A stretch of DNA of 60,000 bases from positions 3,375,605 through 3,435,604 of the forward strand of contig OX442321.1 in the NCBI GenBank assembly GCA_949358305.1, read 5' to 3'. This document shows positions 50,301 to 59,328 of the stretch, piece after piece. The DNA is from Strigamia acuminata (taxonomy: Eukaryota > Arthropoda > Chilopoda > Geophilomorpha > Linotaeniidae). Under the pieces are notes generated by a model. It had not been told where the DNA came from, ran no database searches, and saw only the letters and a program-made list of their open reading frames with translations. A program made the translations under genes and the position numbers. Position 1 is the stretch's first letter. The number at the start of each line of letters is the position of its first letter.

Positions 50301-52541
50301 ACTTTGTCTTTTTCGGCCATCTTTTGTAGACTGTCCAAAGACACGTGCATGTATCTTTGATGCCAAATTTCGTTTTTGGTCGCTTCCGTTGTCGCCGTCA
50401 TCCCGTGATGTGACGCCTCGTTGACCAGATACATTCTGTTTTCTCTCTTCGCTCGAAGAATCACGACATCCTTTGAATTCATCACGTTGCAAAATCCGTT
50501 CTTGAATGACAACCAGTAGCCTTTTGCTTCCAGTTGCGCGACGGAGAGTAAATTCATCGTCACTTCCGGCACGTAAAGTACTTCTTTTAAAATCGTTGGT
50601 ACTGTCTGCCCATCGTACACGAAATCTACGTTGATGTCCCCTTGAGCTTCTACTTTGACCTTCTTTCCGTTTGCGATATTTATTTCCGCCACTTTGGGAT
50701 TTTGAAGTTCCAAAAATTTCCCTTTCTGCGCTGTCATGTGATGACTCGCTCCTGAATCGATCACCCAAACGTCCTTATCCGCTCGCGCCGCAAATGCCGA
50801 CATAACATTGGCCTTCTTGTGGTCACTGGAATTCTTGGACTCAGCGCTTCTTTCCTTCTTGGGCTTGTGGCAGTCCCGCGCATAATGGCCAAATTTGTTA
50901 CAATTGTAACATTTGATCTTTTTAAGATCACGTTGCTGTGGAATCTTGTTTGCAATTAGCACAGCCGAATCCCGTTTGGTATTGTCTGAAGTCTCTCTTC
51001 TTGAAGACTCCGCCAATATCATGTCTTTTATTTTGTTCGACGTGAAATCCGCTTTTGCAATCGTGTGTACTGACGTAATCAGTCCTTCGTATTCTTTGGT
51101 CAAACCACATAACATGGCCCAAGCCAAATCTGTGTCCCCGACCGTTTGGCCCGCATTCGTTAATCTCTCGGAGCATTCGGACACTCTCATGAGATACTTG
51201 TCCATATTTTCACCGGTTTGCTTCACTGTTGAGTAAAGTTCTCGGCGAAGTTGGACAATGCGTAACGAGTTCGTCGGTTCGTAGACTTCTTTCAGTCGAT
51301 CCCAAGCTTCTTTTGGACTTTTCAACCCCCGTATATGAGACTGTTGCTGCGTTTTAATAGTCAAACCGATTATTGAAAAAGCTTTATTGGTCAGCTCTGC
51401 CAATTTCGTCGCGTCAGCTTCTTTTTCAGTCCCATCAACTACAGCCCAAAGTTTCTTCTCAGTAAGTAGCAGTTTGACACTAAATGCCCATGACAAATAG
51501 TTGGACCCGTCCATTTTTTCAATTCCGTAGGACGTAATGCCTGATGATGACGTCGTATCTGTCATCTCGTTTCGGAAAATTTTCAAAATTGCAAATAGCA
51601 CAGACTGTTGTCAGTTTCAAACAATTTTCCCCCAAAATAGCAACAACAATTGAAACAAACTTAATGCTATCTTAAATCTACAACAAAGCTTCGTTGCGCA
51701 GATCCTAACAATACAAGTTTTAAACAATTGCATGCACAAATAGTTCGTTTTGCTTCAATAATGGCGTCGTTTTCTTCTTGTTTCGATTGCACGTGCAGTT
51801 CGAAAATGGCGTCGTTCGAATCCCGTTCGTTGCAAACTCGTTGAAAATTATGCCTTTCGTCCCTTATGGCTCATGAAGCTAATTACTAGTCGAAAATAAC
51901 TCACAGTTCCCGACCTCGTTTGCGTCCTCGTTCGATTTAGGCCCGTCTTGCCACACGTTCGATTCCGCTCGTTTTTCCGTTTTCTCGGAACGTCTGCCGC
52001 ACGTTCGAATCGTCTGCCGTACGTTCGAATCGTCTCGTCGTGCCGTGGAAACGTTCGTCTACCTTTCCGATATTCGTTGGACACACCCGCGCTGCTTAAC
52101 GTCCTGGACCCATAACCAATTTGTTATGCTGGGGCATCACGTTGAAATAAAGGAGAGGTTTTTAAAGTGGAAAACAAAACACACGTCTTTACTCGTGGGT
52201 AAAATACAAGCAAGTGAGGAGTAATACAAAATTGTCATGGTAACGCTTTTACAACAATGTAACAGTATGATATAGCAGTAACACGTTCTTAACAATGAAC
52301 TCAACATCACATTAACATAACTTAACAGTAAATTCTTTAATTCTATTTTTTTTTTAAAAAAATGTAAAATAGGACTAAAGATGAGAGATCAGCAACTGCA
52401 CTTGCTTCACCTCAGGAGACTGGTGTTCCACACGTGCAGCCTGAGGTTCCACATTCCAACTTTAGACTAACTGCCACTGGATCTACACATGGACCATCTG
52501 CTGCGATCCCCCAACACACACTCGCCAACACACATCCATGA
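47313..52541 (+). CDS. Small membrane-protein family copy with Copia C in its intron
   Basis: Exon 1 is 47313-47431 (119 nt, phase 2, before GTATAA) and exon 2 is 52373-52541 after TAAAATAG; 95 aa. It starts MNSKSTSKTEESTNPF like the copy at 18649, has a hydrophobic span (VIITFDICFTIIV) and a Pro-rich tail (SATALASPQETGVPHVQPEV, TATGSTHGPSAAIP). The only thing between the exons besides about 70 nt of original intron is the 4.9-kb Copia C element, which is antisense and leaves both splice sites untouched. The span is interrupted by RDISH, so membrane insertion is less certain in this copy. Confidence 0.55.
47459..47664 (-). repeat. 3' LTR of Copia C
   Basis: 206 bp, TGTTAAGTTATG at the 5' end and CAGCATAACA at the 3' end (minus strand). 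Apparently identical to 52122-52327. Confidence 0.95.
47684..51565 (-). CDS. Copia C gag-pol polyprotein, full length
   Basis: One open frame. I prefer the ATG at 51565 (MTDTTSSSGITSYGIEKMDG), 1,293 aa; an in-frame ATG lies 12 codons upstream. Order: gag with NYLSWAFSVKLLL; CCHC CYNCNKFGHYARDC near residue 230; protease WVIDSGASHHMT near 280; GAG-pre-integrase IWHQRYMHVS; integrase with LIHSDIAGP, LRTDNGLEY and ISERLNRTL; RT with RYKARLVAKGFTQRYG and YVDDMVIAG; RNase H with DADWANCKINRRSYSG, SMEAEYISM and KHIDVRYHYIREQ. All catalytic motifs are present. RT wording (YGLKQSGRAW) places it apart from elements A and B. Confidence 0.95.
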   Translation of the reverse strand: MTDTTSSSGITSYGIEKMDGSNYLSWAFSVKLLLTEKKLWAVVDGTEKEADATKLAELTNKAFSIIGLTIKTQQQSHIRGLKSPKEAWDRLKEVYEPTNSLRIVQLRRELYSTVKQTGENMDKYLMRVSECSERLTNAGQTVGDTDLAWAMLCGLTKEYEGLITSVHTIAKADFTSNKIKDMILAESSRRETSDNTKRDSAVLIANKIPQQRDLKKIKCYNCNKFGHYARDCHKPKKERSAESKNSSDHKKANVMSAFAARADKDVWVIDSGASHHMTAQKGKFLELQNPKVAEINIANGKKVKVEAQGDINVDFVYDGQTVPTILKEVLYVPEVTMNLLSVAQLEAKGYWLSFKNGFCNVMNSKDVVILRAKRENRMYLVNEASHHGMTATTEATKNEIWHQRYMHVSLDSLQKMAEKDKVRGLEINKDAISKCDSCLQGKSTRKPFNKEERKLASEVLDLIHSDIAGPLQTKSKGGHRYYITFIDDKSRKIDVYFLTHKSEALEKFQDYMTRMERKTGKKIKALRTDNGLEYCNEEFDRFLKEKGISHQRTAVYTPEQNGISERLNRTLLDLVRSSLIQTQLGADFWAEAVNTAVYVRNRTVTQITGKTPYEVWYGRTPSVKHLRVFGCNAVMHVPAAKRRKLDNRGEKCIFLGYSAGEKTYRLWNTKKRKVMTSRDVVFKENEFGFNETDELDAKEVMTLTFDEPKQVPPAAKPKRGRPTKAEAVQKQYEPTKMILRSQVQQQAEPEVAETEDAEEEDEEDLIGTAMFCHFEEPSTYQEALNSKDATKWQTAIDDELNSLHKNETWEITDLPKDSKAIGCKWVFRVKQNPDGSVERYKARLVAKGFTQRYGHDYTETYSPVAGIATMRLIIAIAVILGWVLEQVDVTTAYLNGILEEEVYMEIPEGLVGKWKNKVCRLIKSLYGLKQSGRAWNDKLDEELEKQGFKRCFSDACVYWIQIGNERGIIGVYVDDMVIAGQSENMCREIKKRLRKCFEIKELGTLKYMLGIEFGRDKNGNMFLTQEKYVEKILKRFNMTDSKPMATPMVKCTDNNKKEPEEFEDLTVEPYREVIGCLSYLANSTRPDISHAVNVLAQFNSKPKTNHWQMAKRILRYLSGTKKHGLVYNENKGFLTAFADADWANCKINRRSYSGTLLKLAENLVIWQSSKQKVVATSSMEAEYISMCNCSKDIVWMRRLIEELDLSTLIGGPTIMRCDNQPAKVFAQSNVENRRSKHIDVRYHYIREQIKAKRVKLEFVPTENNEADLLTKPLDKVKLSNFRELLGVKPIIRA
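52104..52118 (-). promoter_or_regulatory. Primer-binding site of Copia C (half initiator tRNA-Met)
   Basis: The minus strand TGGTTATGGGTCCAG lies three bases after the 5' LTR. It matches the internal part of initiator tRNA-Met with one difference, as in Copia B. Confidence 0.7.
52122..52327 (-). repeat. 5' LTR of Copia C
   Basis: 206 bp, apparently identical to 47459-47664; followed by the GTAAA duplication. Confidence 0.95.
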
Positions 52542-54150
52542 CAATGGTTGGCATCATAAATTTAAATTGTAAGAATTTCATCTCGTATTACGTAATTAAA
52601 ATTAAATCTAAAGTCTTGAAAATATTTTCTTTTCTTTATATGAGAGATCAATCTTTTTCTTATGGTACATTCGCTTATTAACATTTGTAAATATTCTAAA
52701 AATTAACTTTACACAAGTTGGTAAGATACAAAGAGAGAATCAGTTTTTGTCTCTTTTCTATAACGTGGGTCTGAGTATCGTTAACGTTATTTAACTAACT
52801 TTGGGCGGCATGAGACACTCAATGATAAAACGGTCTCATTTCTCTCTCGAAACCGTCCCATCTTGTTTAGGGAAATTATTTCAGTCGAACAAGAATCGTA
52901 CCAAAAATAACACTGCATTTCGTTAATTCCTATTTTCTATTTTTCTGTTTTTCTATCGTAATCGTATTATTATTATTATTTTCATTTAAAAACTCTTCTG
53001 CCAACATGCTGGTCATGTAATTTGTTTTTGTCATCCTGGTTTAAGAAGGATACAATGTTCAAGCATTCTATTGACAAAATAAGCAGACCACAGGTGGTCT
53101 TAAAGCTGTTTTCAGAGTCATAGAGCTTTTTAACTTCATAAAACACTGCTATTGGCTGAAGTTATCACAAACAATATAAAGAAGTTGGAATTAAGAAATA
53201 ATTTAACTTGATTGCAGTTGCCAAAGATGCTAGCTATTCTATGGCAACCCAACACAAGCACAGTCAGGAGAAATTGTGGAAATAGTCAAGAGAAAGAGAT
53301 AAAAGGATTCCAATAAGAGGCAATAAAAAGTTGGATATTAACCAAACCGAACGCACAAGAAACAAAAACAACTTTCCACCATGTTGTTGTTTTCCAACAG
53401 CAAAAAAATTTTCTTGCATTTGTTAATCTTACGAGGATTTTTGCAACTCTGGAGAAAGTCATTTTGAAAAAAGCAAAAGCTTCTCAAAGGTTTACAAATA
53501 TTTTAGTCTAACAACAGCTAGACTGGCCAAAATGACCCAATGGTTTTCCAATAGTATTTTTTGATGCTTTACATCATTAATCAACAAGCGTGGCATTTTT
53601 CTTAAAGAAGAATAAAAAAAAGAGAATTAACCTAGAACAATGATGTAAAGACAAAGAACCACTCCATGGGTCATCCAGAAAAAGGTGACTGAAAAATTGT
53701 CCACAGTCCCAGAGAAGTCCAACCAAGAGCATTTGAGATTGCGTACAATTAATAGAGCAAGAACCTTGACTATCATCCTCTGAGCCACTGATTACTTTGA
53801 AAATAAAAACCAGGCTTGAGAAATCATATCCCAAACCGAACACTTCATGTCATGTAAAGTTATGCTGGACACCTGTGGCGTGATGTTCTCAAGGAAATGG
53901 ACAAAGCTCCATTTTTGTAGAAGCAAAAATTCAAGTTAGACAACTTCGGACAGAACCAAATAATTTACACTCTTCACTTTGCAGAAAGGACAACTAATTG
54001 CTCGTTATATTTCTAAGATGAGCAAACGTGAAGCAGAGCTTTCTTTTAGCATTATCTAGGGGTGACCAGAGGTAGAGCAACAGTCAATCAAAATGTTCAA
54101 CAGCCCTTGTTTCATTAGGCCAGTTATTTTTGTTTGCAATTTTATAATTG
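52542..54150. other. Repeat-derived DNA, no gene seen
   Basis: 52545-52880 is an inverted partner of 38600-39025. 53760-53850 carries the CACTGATCACTTTGAAAAT block of the dispersed repeat. The rest has only short ORFs. Confidence 0.5.
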
Positions 54151-54154
54151 CTAT

Positions 54155-54400
54155 TGGGAAAAATTGTGACATTCAGAAATAGCCAATATGGTTTTTTTTT
54201 GTGGGGAAGATAGAAGTGACAAATGGAAAAAGTGGTCAAATTGGACATCCTGGTCATTGTAGTTCCGTGGATAACTAGCTCGGTGACAAGGATCTACAGC
54301 CATTTAGTTTCCAATAATCATGATGTGACTGGACCAAAGACAAATTGGTCAGGAATTATACAATTGCTGGTTAGATAGAAGATAGAAGTGAACAGAATCT
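54155..54400 (-). repeat. ~240-bp dispersed repeat, partner of 41090-41340
   Basis: Inverted relative to 41090-41340; shared words include GCCAATATGG and GGACATCCTGGTCATTGTAG. Confidence 0.8.
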
Positions 54401-54534
54401 GCTTAAAATGTGAAATAACGAGCAAAAAAATTCAAACCAATATAAGCTTATGTTGAAACCAAAATAATGTAGTAGGAAAACTAGGAAAACTAGGAAAAAG
54501 CCACGCAGTAACAAATGTATTCTTTTTCAATGCA

Positions 54535-54800
54535 CTAGGCTTAAAATGGAATCCACAGAAATGGAATCAGGCCCAAAATGAATAAAATCACGAATTATCA
54601 CCTCTCAAACCTTCTAAATCCGGTACATTGGTTGTGCATGGATAGAATTCTGCATAAATACGAAGGAAAAAGGAATGGAATGTTGTGAAAAATATCAACC
54701 AGAGAAAACGAAATGGAAGACAGCACGAACAGCAAAATCTTGCTGTTCACCTCGCCTCGTGCAGATCGAGACCAAATTACGTGTCAGATTATTGTTATAT
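54535..54800 (+). repeat. Dispersed multi-kb repeat, fragment
   Basis: Colinear with 21480-21755 (GGCTTAAAATGGAATCCACA, GGTTGTGCATGGATAGAATT, CAGCAAAATCTTGCTGTTCA). Confidence 0.8.
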
Positions 54801-55375
54801 TGTTATATTGTTATTGTTATTATCGTTATAAAATGCACATACACACACTCTGCCGTTGAACGACCAAAACATCATGCAAATGCACAAAACCCAAATTGGG
54901 TCGCTGCACTGGCTGTTTGACTAAATCTATTTGACTAAATCTCGAAAAATGAAATGCAAAATATAATGGACAAACTCCGAGGCAGATGGTGTGCTCACGT
55001 GCAATGCGGCCCACAAGGTTTTAGATCGACGTCATCAATCTTTCATCGGGAGAAACCGGCACGCGAAACCACCGATGTCGGCCAAAAAAAAGATCTAAAT
55101 TTAACAATTGATTTCATCAAAATGAATGAGCATTAATGACTTTGTTTTCGTTTCCTTCACAACTTACTTCGAGACACCATTTGCTCAAAATGTTATCATT
55201 GGAATTGTGATTCTGAAAATGTTTATCATAATCATTTATGTGGTTTTTAAGCTTCTTTAATTTGTTGTACTTGCGGATAAGAAAAAAGATGCAATCGTCC
55301 TTCTTGACCAGCTCTACACCATTGTGTCGTATTCACTTTTAATCCATCGCACATTAACGTACCAGTAAAATTTTC

Positions 55376-55606
55376 TGATGTTTTTAGACATTTTGTTGTC
55401 GTTTTTAGACATTTTGTTGTCGTTTTTAGACATTTTGTTGTCGTTTTTAGACATTTTGTTGTCGTTTTTAGACATTTTGTTGTCGTTTTTAGACATTTTG
55501 TTGTCGTTTTTAGACATTTTGTTGTCGTTTTTAGACATTTTGTTGTCGTTTTTAGACATTTTGTTGTCGTTTTTAGACATTTTGTTATCGTTTTTAGACA
55601 TTTTTT
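55376..55606. repeat. 21-bp tandem repeat, about 11 units
   Basis: The unit TTTTTAGACATTTTGTTGTCG is nearly perfect throughout. Because 21 is a multiple of three, it is open in several frames (antisense MSKNDNK repeats); I do not take this as coding. Confidence 0.95.
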
Positions 55607-55724
55607 GACTTGATCAGAGGTCAGAGGTCAAATTTGAGGATGCCATCAGATTCGCATACGAGTTTTTTTTCCAGTTTTCTGATATCTCAAGTATTTTCGA
55701 AATTACTTGGGACACCCTGTATAT

Positions 55725-55775
<51 letters not shown>

Positions 55776-55776
55776 G
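55607..55776. repeat. MITE-like fragment with CACCCTGTATA end and (ATTT)n tract
   Basis: 55612-55722 ends TTGGGACACCCTGTATATTT, then (ATTT)n follows to 55774 and serves as acceptor region for the next exon-like frame. Confidence 0.6.
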
Positions 55777-55917
55777 GCTATTCATTGGTCAGTTAGACAG
55801 CTAAAGGCTCAGAGAGATCTGTTGTTGAGGACCAATACACGAGTTCCACACCTAGCCCCATTGAACTACCAACGCCTCTATCAACACAGAAAACAAAATC
55901 GAAATAATTTGTTATAA
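55777..55917 (+). pseudogene. Small membrane-protein family, isolated exon 3
   Basis: After TTTATTTAG the frame reads AIHWSVRQLKAQRDLLLRTN, VPHLAPLNYQRLYQHRKQN, stop: the same length as, and only a few residues different from, 45977-46117. No exon 1 or 2 lies upstream; the 21-bp satellite is there instead. Confidence 0.6.
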
Positions 55918-56130
55918 TGTAATGGACAAATGTTTGGAATAGAAAGATCGGATTTTGACAAACTTAAACGTTTCGATCCAATGTTGTTAGAAAAATACAA
56001 TAAAAAATGTATTTTTCCCATTTTTTTCACCTCGCCTCGTGCTGATCGAGACCAAATAACCGAGTTCTAGAACTAATTATTCGGCAGGATAATTTTTTTA
56101 ATTCCGTATTTAATTAGGGAGTATTTTTTT

Positions 56131-56532
56131 TTGTGTTTCATAGGTTTATTTTTAGCAAGTGGCTTCAAGTGGCCTCGCCTCAAAATGATAGATTATTCGA
56201 CTTTCACACCAATATTTCCAGACCTTTTTACTGGGGCTTGTCAGTCACTATTCGATCGTTTTCTGGAAAACCATGACCCATTCTCTACAGAGCCGATAAG
56301 TGAAACAAGCACTGATAAGCCGATAAATGAGTCAATCGACTTTGGCCAGGCTGCTGTTTTTAGTAATAAAATAGATAAACAATTAATTGAGTTCGTACAA
56401 CTTCATTACTCCGTATTCATTTATTCATTTACTTATAAACCGGAACCGCAATCGTACAACTTCCTAGAAGCCGACGATCGGGAAATTTTCCTGGAATTTT
56501 TCTTGGTTTTTATATTTTATAAGGTGAATTAA
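56131..56532 (+). CDS. 133-codon ORF of unknown protein
   Basis: The frame is preceded by TTTCATAG and TTTTTAG acceptor-like sites, so it may be an exon. It reads MIDYSTFTPIFPDLFTGACQ, later FDRFLENHDPFSTEPISE, and near its end YNFLEADDREIFLEFFLVF. The word FLEADDR is also found in the left arm of the palindrome at 39374. Acidic, soluble composition with a hydrophobic C-terminus. It runs into a 31-bp tandem repeat. Confidence 0.4.
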   Translation: MCFIGLFLASGFKWPRLKMIDYSTFTPIFPDLFTGACQSLFDRFLENHDPFSTEPISETSTDKPINESIDFGQAAVFSNKIDKQLIEFVQLHYSVFIYSFTYKPEPQSYNFLEADDREIFLEFFLVFIFYKVN

Positions 56533-56640
56533 TAAGATTTTTATATTTTATAAGGTGAATTAATAAGATTTTTATATTTTATAACGTGAATTAATAAGAT
56601 TTTTATATTTTATAAAGTGAATTAATAAGATTTTTACCCA
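56505..56640. repeat. 31-bp tandem repeat, 4 units
   Basis: Unit TTTTTATATTTTATAAGGTG plus AATTAATAAGA. A single unit is present at about 20665-20700. Confidence 0.9.
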
Positions 56641-56748
56641 GGAAATAAAACATAAGTGCATAAACTGGAAATGCAGTTTTTCCAGCTGTAAATGCCTTTT
56701 TTTGCATGAAAATGTCATTTTTGAAGTATATGATCATCCTCTTAAGTT

Positions 56749-57439
56749 ATGGCGGATTTCAGTGAAAAAGTCATAGAAAAAATACGATTTATTTCAGATC
56801 AGACTATTGGAAGTTTCATTTGGGCATGCAATTTTTGCTTTATTGCGGTTTTGGCGTATTTGGCTTTGTATAATTTCCAAATATTTAAATTTGTAAGTTT
56901 TTAAATTTATTTTATCTGATGTAGAAAATCTTTCTCCAGACAAGAGACGAGGCAACCAATTGGCCCTTTGAATGGAACTCCACATGGCTTCGTGTTGCCA
57001 ACAAGTGGGATTGCTATAACCGCTCAAGGAATTTCAATTCCGATTGGCTTACAAGTGGCCATCGCGAATCAACCACTCGGACAACCAAGTCCCACGTCGA
57101 TGTTACCGGTACCAGCACCACCTCCCTTTAGTGGGGCTGACAATAAAGCTATAGTAGATACGAAGTATTTGTTATTATTGTTTATAGTTTATTTAACTAG
57201 TTTTTTTTTTAATTTAGTCTCTACATCGATCTGCAGACGATCTTAAAAAACAAAGAAATCTCTTACTCAGCAACCTGGATCCACGTGCCAAATTTAAGTC
57301 GCTTAAATTATCAAAGGCTCGGGCAGTATACCGAGAACAATCTGCGCAGATTGCACACCCGGTCGCCAGTCAACCGGTGCAGGTGCAAGGTACATTACCT
57401 ACACGAATAATACATTACTGTACAGTAATTACAAATTAA
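56749..57439 (+). CDS. Small single-pass membrane protein, novel family, best complete copy (3 exons)
   Basis: Exon 1 is 56749-56867 (119 nt, phase 2, before GTATAA), exon 2 is 56925-57153 (phase 0, before GTAGAT) and exon 3 is 57218-57439; 189 aa. N-terminus MADFSEKVIEKIRFISDQTI (amphipathic, charged), hydrophobic span GSFIWACNFCFIAVLAYLAL (residues 21-40), then a Pro/Gly/Gln-rich region (QPIGPLNGTPHGFVLPTSGI, GQPSPTSMLPVPAPPPF). Exon 3 is basic and helical-looking (ADDLKKQRNLLLSNLDPRAK, LKLSKARAVYREQSAQIAHP). An AATAAA lies 43 nt after the stop. No family is recognised. The build, a short N-terminal head, one span and a long proline-rich side, resembles small adaptor-like membrane proteins but gives no function. 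Confidence 0.65.
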
Positions 57440-58400
57440 TAATTCACTACAAGCAGCTCAGATCGAAAGAAAAAAGATCCTCAATAAAGTTAAATTAATG
57501 ACTTAAAGTCTACTCTCTGACTTTCATTGGGCTTTTCATTACTTTCTCTATACTGCAATACTCTAATGTGTTTTCTAAGCTTATATTTCAAACAGTCAGA
57601 CACTCTTAAAGCGTGCCATTAGGACCAGGAATAGTGGCAATGGCCAGAAGAAAGGTTAAAACTATGGCAAAAGTTGATCGTAACCATGTGACCATCAGGT
57701 TGACTGGATATAGAAAACCACAAAAGATAAAGCGCAACCTTTAAGCCAGTTAGGCAAATAAAACATAAGTGCATAAACTGGAAAATGCAGGATGCCAGGT
57801 TGAAGAAATGTAGACCAGATAAGTCACTTTTAGTCACTTTTATAAGTAAAAAAAGTGATTCCAATTTCACTTAATCTTAATCATTTTTTAAATTCTCAGA
57901 TGATGTAAAAATCATCATACCATAAATGCATTTCTATATCTGTAAATGCAGTTTTTCTGTCTGAAAATGCAGTTTTTTGCTTGAAAATGTCATTTTTGCA
58001 GTTGATGACCATTCTCTGAGCCACTGATCACTTTGAAAATAAAAACCAAGTTTCAGAAATCAAATCCCAAACTAAACATTTGATGTGACCATAAACGGCA
58101 GATGCCATTACTAACCATAAGACAAATTCTATTTGAAATGAAAAATTCAAACCAAACTTTGAAAAACCACCAGGAAGAAATATTTGAACTAGGCCCACAG
58201 TAGGCCTAAAATGACCCAAACAACAGCAATAGAAAACATGCAAAAATATAAATGGATCATTTTTCAAAGAAAAAGCGGAAAATGTTAATCCCATGTTTAT
58301 GAAACCAACGAACCTTTGGAAATCAAACCCGAATTAAATATGAAAAACAGCACAAAATTGTGGAAGGATCTTTCCAGATAATTCAGTAAAAACAAACAGA
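57440..58400 (+). repeat. Dispersed repeat downstream of family copy
   Basis: It joins in one stretch the AATAAAGTT polyadenylation block (compare 29500-29880), the GATAAGTCACTTTTA block, the AAATGCA array, the CACTGATCACTTTGAAAAT block and the ATGAAACCAACGAACCTTTG block (compare 32370). This shows these blocks form one long unit with the small gene at its 5' side. Confidence 0.75.
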
Positions 58401-58478
58401 AAACAAACAGATGTGATAAAATTCTGTTCTATTTGGCAAAATGATAAGAAATTCAATTCAAATGCTATAGTAATGTGA

Positions 58479-58742
58479 CAAATAAGCATTTCTTACGCTA
58501 AGCCTAATGCAATTCCTCCACATACTCGAGAAATATTAAGAGAAATATTAACGAAAATCGAACCGGCAACTCAAAATCAAATCTTGATCCAAATTTTTTG
58601 TCAGGCAAGCAGAAGAGCAAATAAACAAAAAGAAATTCCATTTTGGTCAAAAATAGAATGGAAACTCGCGACCACATCAGCGGAAAACATCATCGAACCG
58701 AAAAGCAAACGACAAACGACAAAATGGAGAGAAATGAAATGA
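58479..58742 (+). other. 87-codon open frame without ATG, exon-like
   Basis: It reads ISYAKPNAIPPHTREILREI, QIFCQASRRANKQKEIPFWS, then IEPKSKRQTTKWREMK, stop. Basic and protein-like. CTATAG lies just upstream as a possible acceptor. No other exon or match recognised. Confidence 0.3.
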
Positions 58743-58979
58743 AGAACACAAACACGTGCCGTTGCTAAGCAGCGGGGAAAGCATCGCTATTGGTTGGAAT
58801 CAACGTCAACAAATAATTATTAATAATAATTATTCCCACCAGAGTGACTCTGCAACTCAAAAGTGAGTGTCTGAAAATTTTGAATTTCGATTAACAAGTG
58901 GTAAATTTTAAATCAATTTTTCAAACCAACAAAAAATAAAGAAAGAAAATTAAATAATTTAACAATTACGGAGTAAAAA

Positions 58980-59243
58980 TTAAAATTTACTTCTTTTTTG
59001 CGAAATGTCACCTGTGGCCGACTCAGGCTCCCAAATCTCAAACTCTACGGTCATGGTCAAGTCTGGTCGGACGCACTAGAAAAAACAAACTAAGAAATTA
59101 AAAGCGTTACTGTACAAGATAATTTTTTATCACGCCGTGGTCATCCAACATTACATCACATTTCCAATGTAAATGCCGAGCTTGGCCGAGTGCGAGTGCA
59201 TGTTGCTCCGATGAGTGCAGCACCACGACGGTAGATTTTGCAA
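58980..59243 (-). CDS. 3' part of an unknown minus-strand gene (2 exons)
   Basis: An exon at 59243-59116 (after CCTAAAAAATAG; AKSTVVVLHSSEQHALALGQ, ARHLHWKCDVMLDDHGVIKN) joins in phase 0 through GTACAG...TTTTTTCTAG to 59075-58980 (CVRPDLTMTVEFEIWEPESA, TGDISQKRSKF, stop). The composition is that of a normal globular protein and both splice sites are good. The upstream exon was not identified: the first exon here needs one extra base from it. A CpG-rich segment with an NRF-1-like palindrome lies 85 bp upstream, so the promoter may be there. Its 5' segment is also found at 37285-37375. Confidence 0.5.
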
Positions 59244-59328
59244 CTATTTTTTAGGTAAGCGCAGGACGGAACCCTAAGTTGCAATTGTTGAATTTTATTT
59301 TTTCCAATTCACGATTTGCGCGATCCCA

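Larger units (their letters stand above)
47459..52327 (-). mobile_element. Copia-type LTR retrotransposon C, apparently intact
   Basis: A 4,869-bp element with 206-bp LTRs that look identical and target duplication GTAAA (47454-47458 and 52328-52332). It has a half-tRNA primer site, a single polyprotein ORF and a minus-strand polypurine tract (CAGGGGAAGTAA at 47665-47676). All features suggest a young, possibly active copy. It sits 22 bp inside an intron of a small membrane-protein gene. Confidence 0.96.

Noticed and set aside
55314-55601. 95-codon antisense ORF made of MSKNDNK repeats, and the mirrored sense ORF
   Set aside because: Both are read-throughs of the 21-bp satellite; open frames follow from the unit length.
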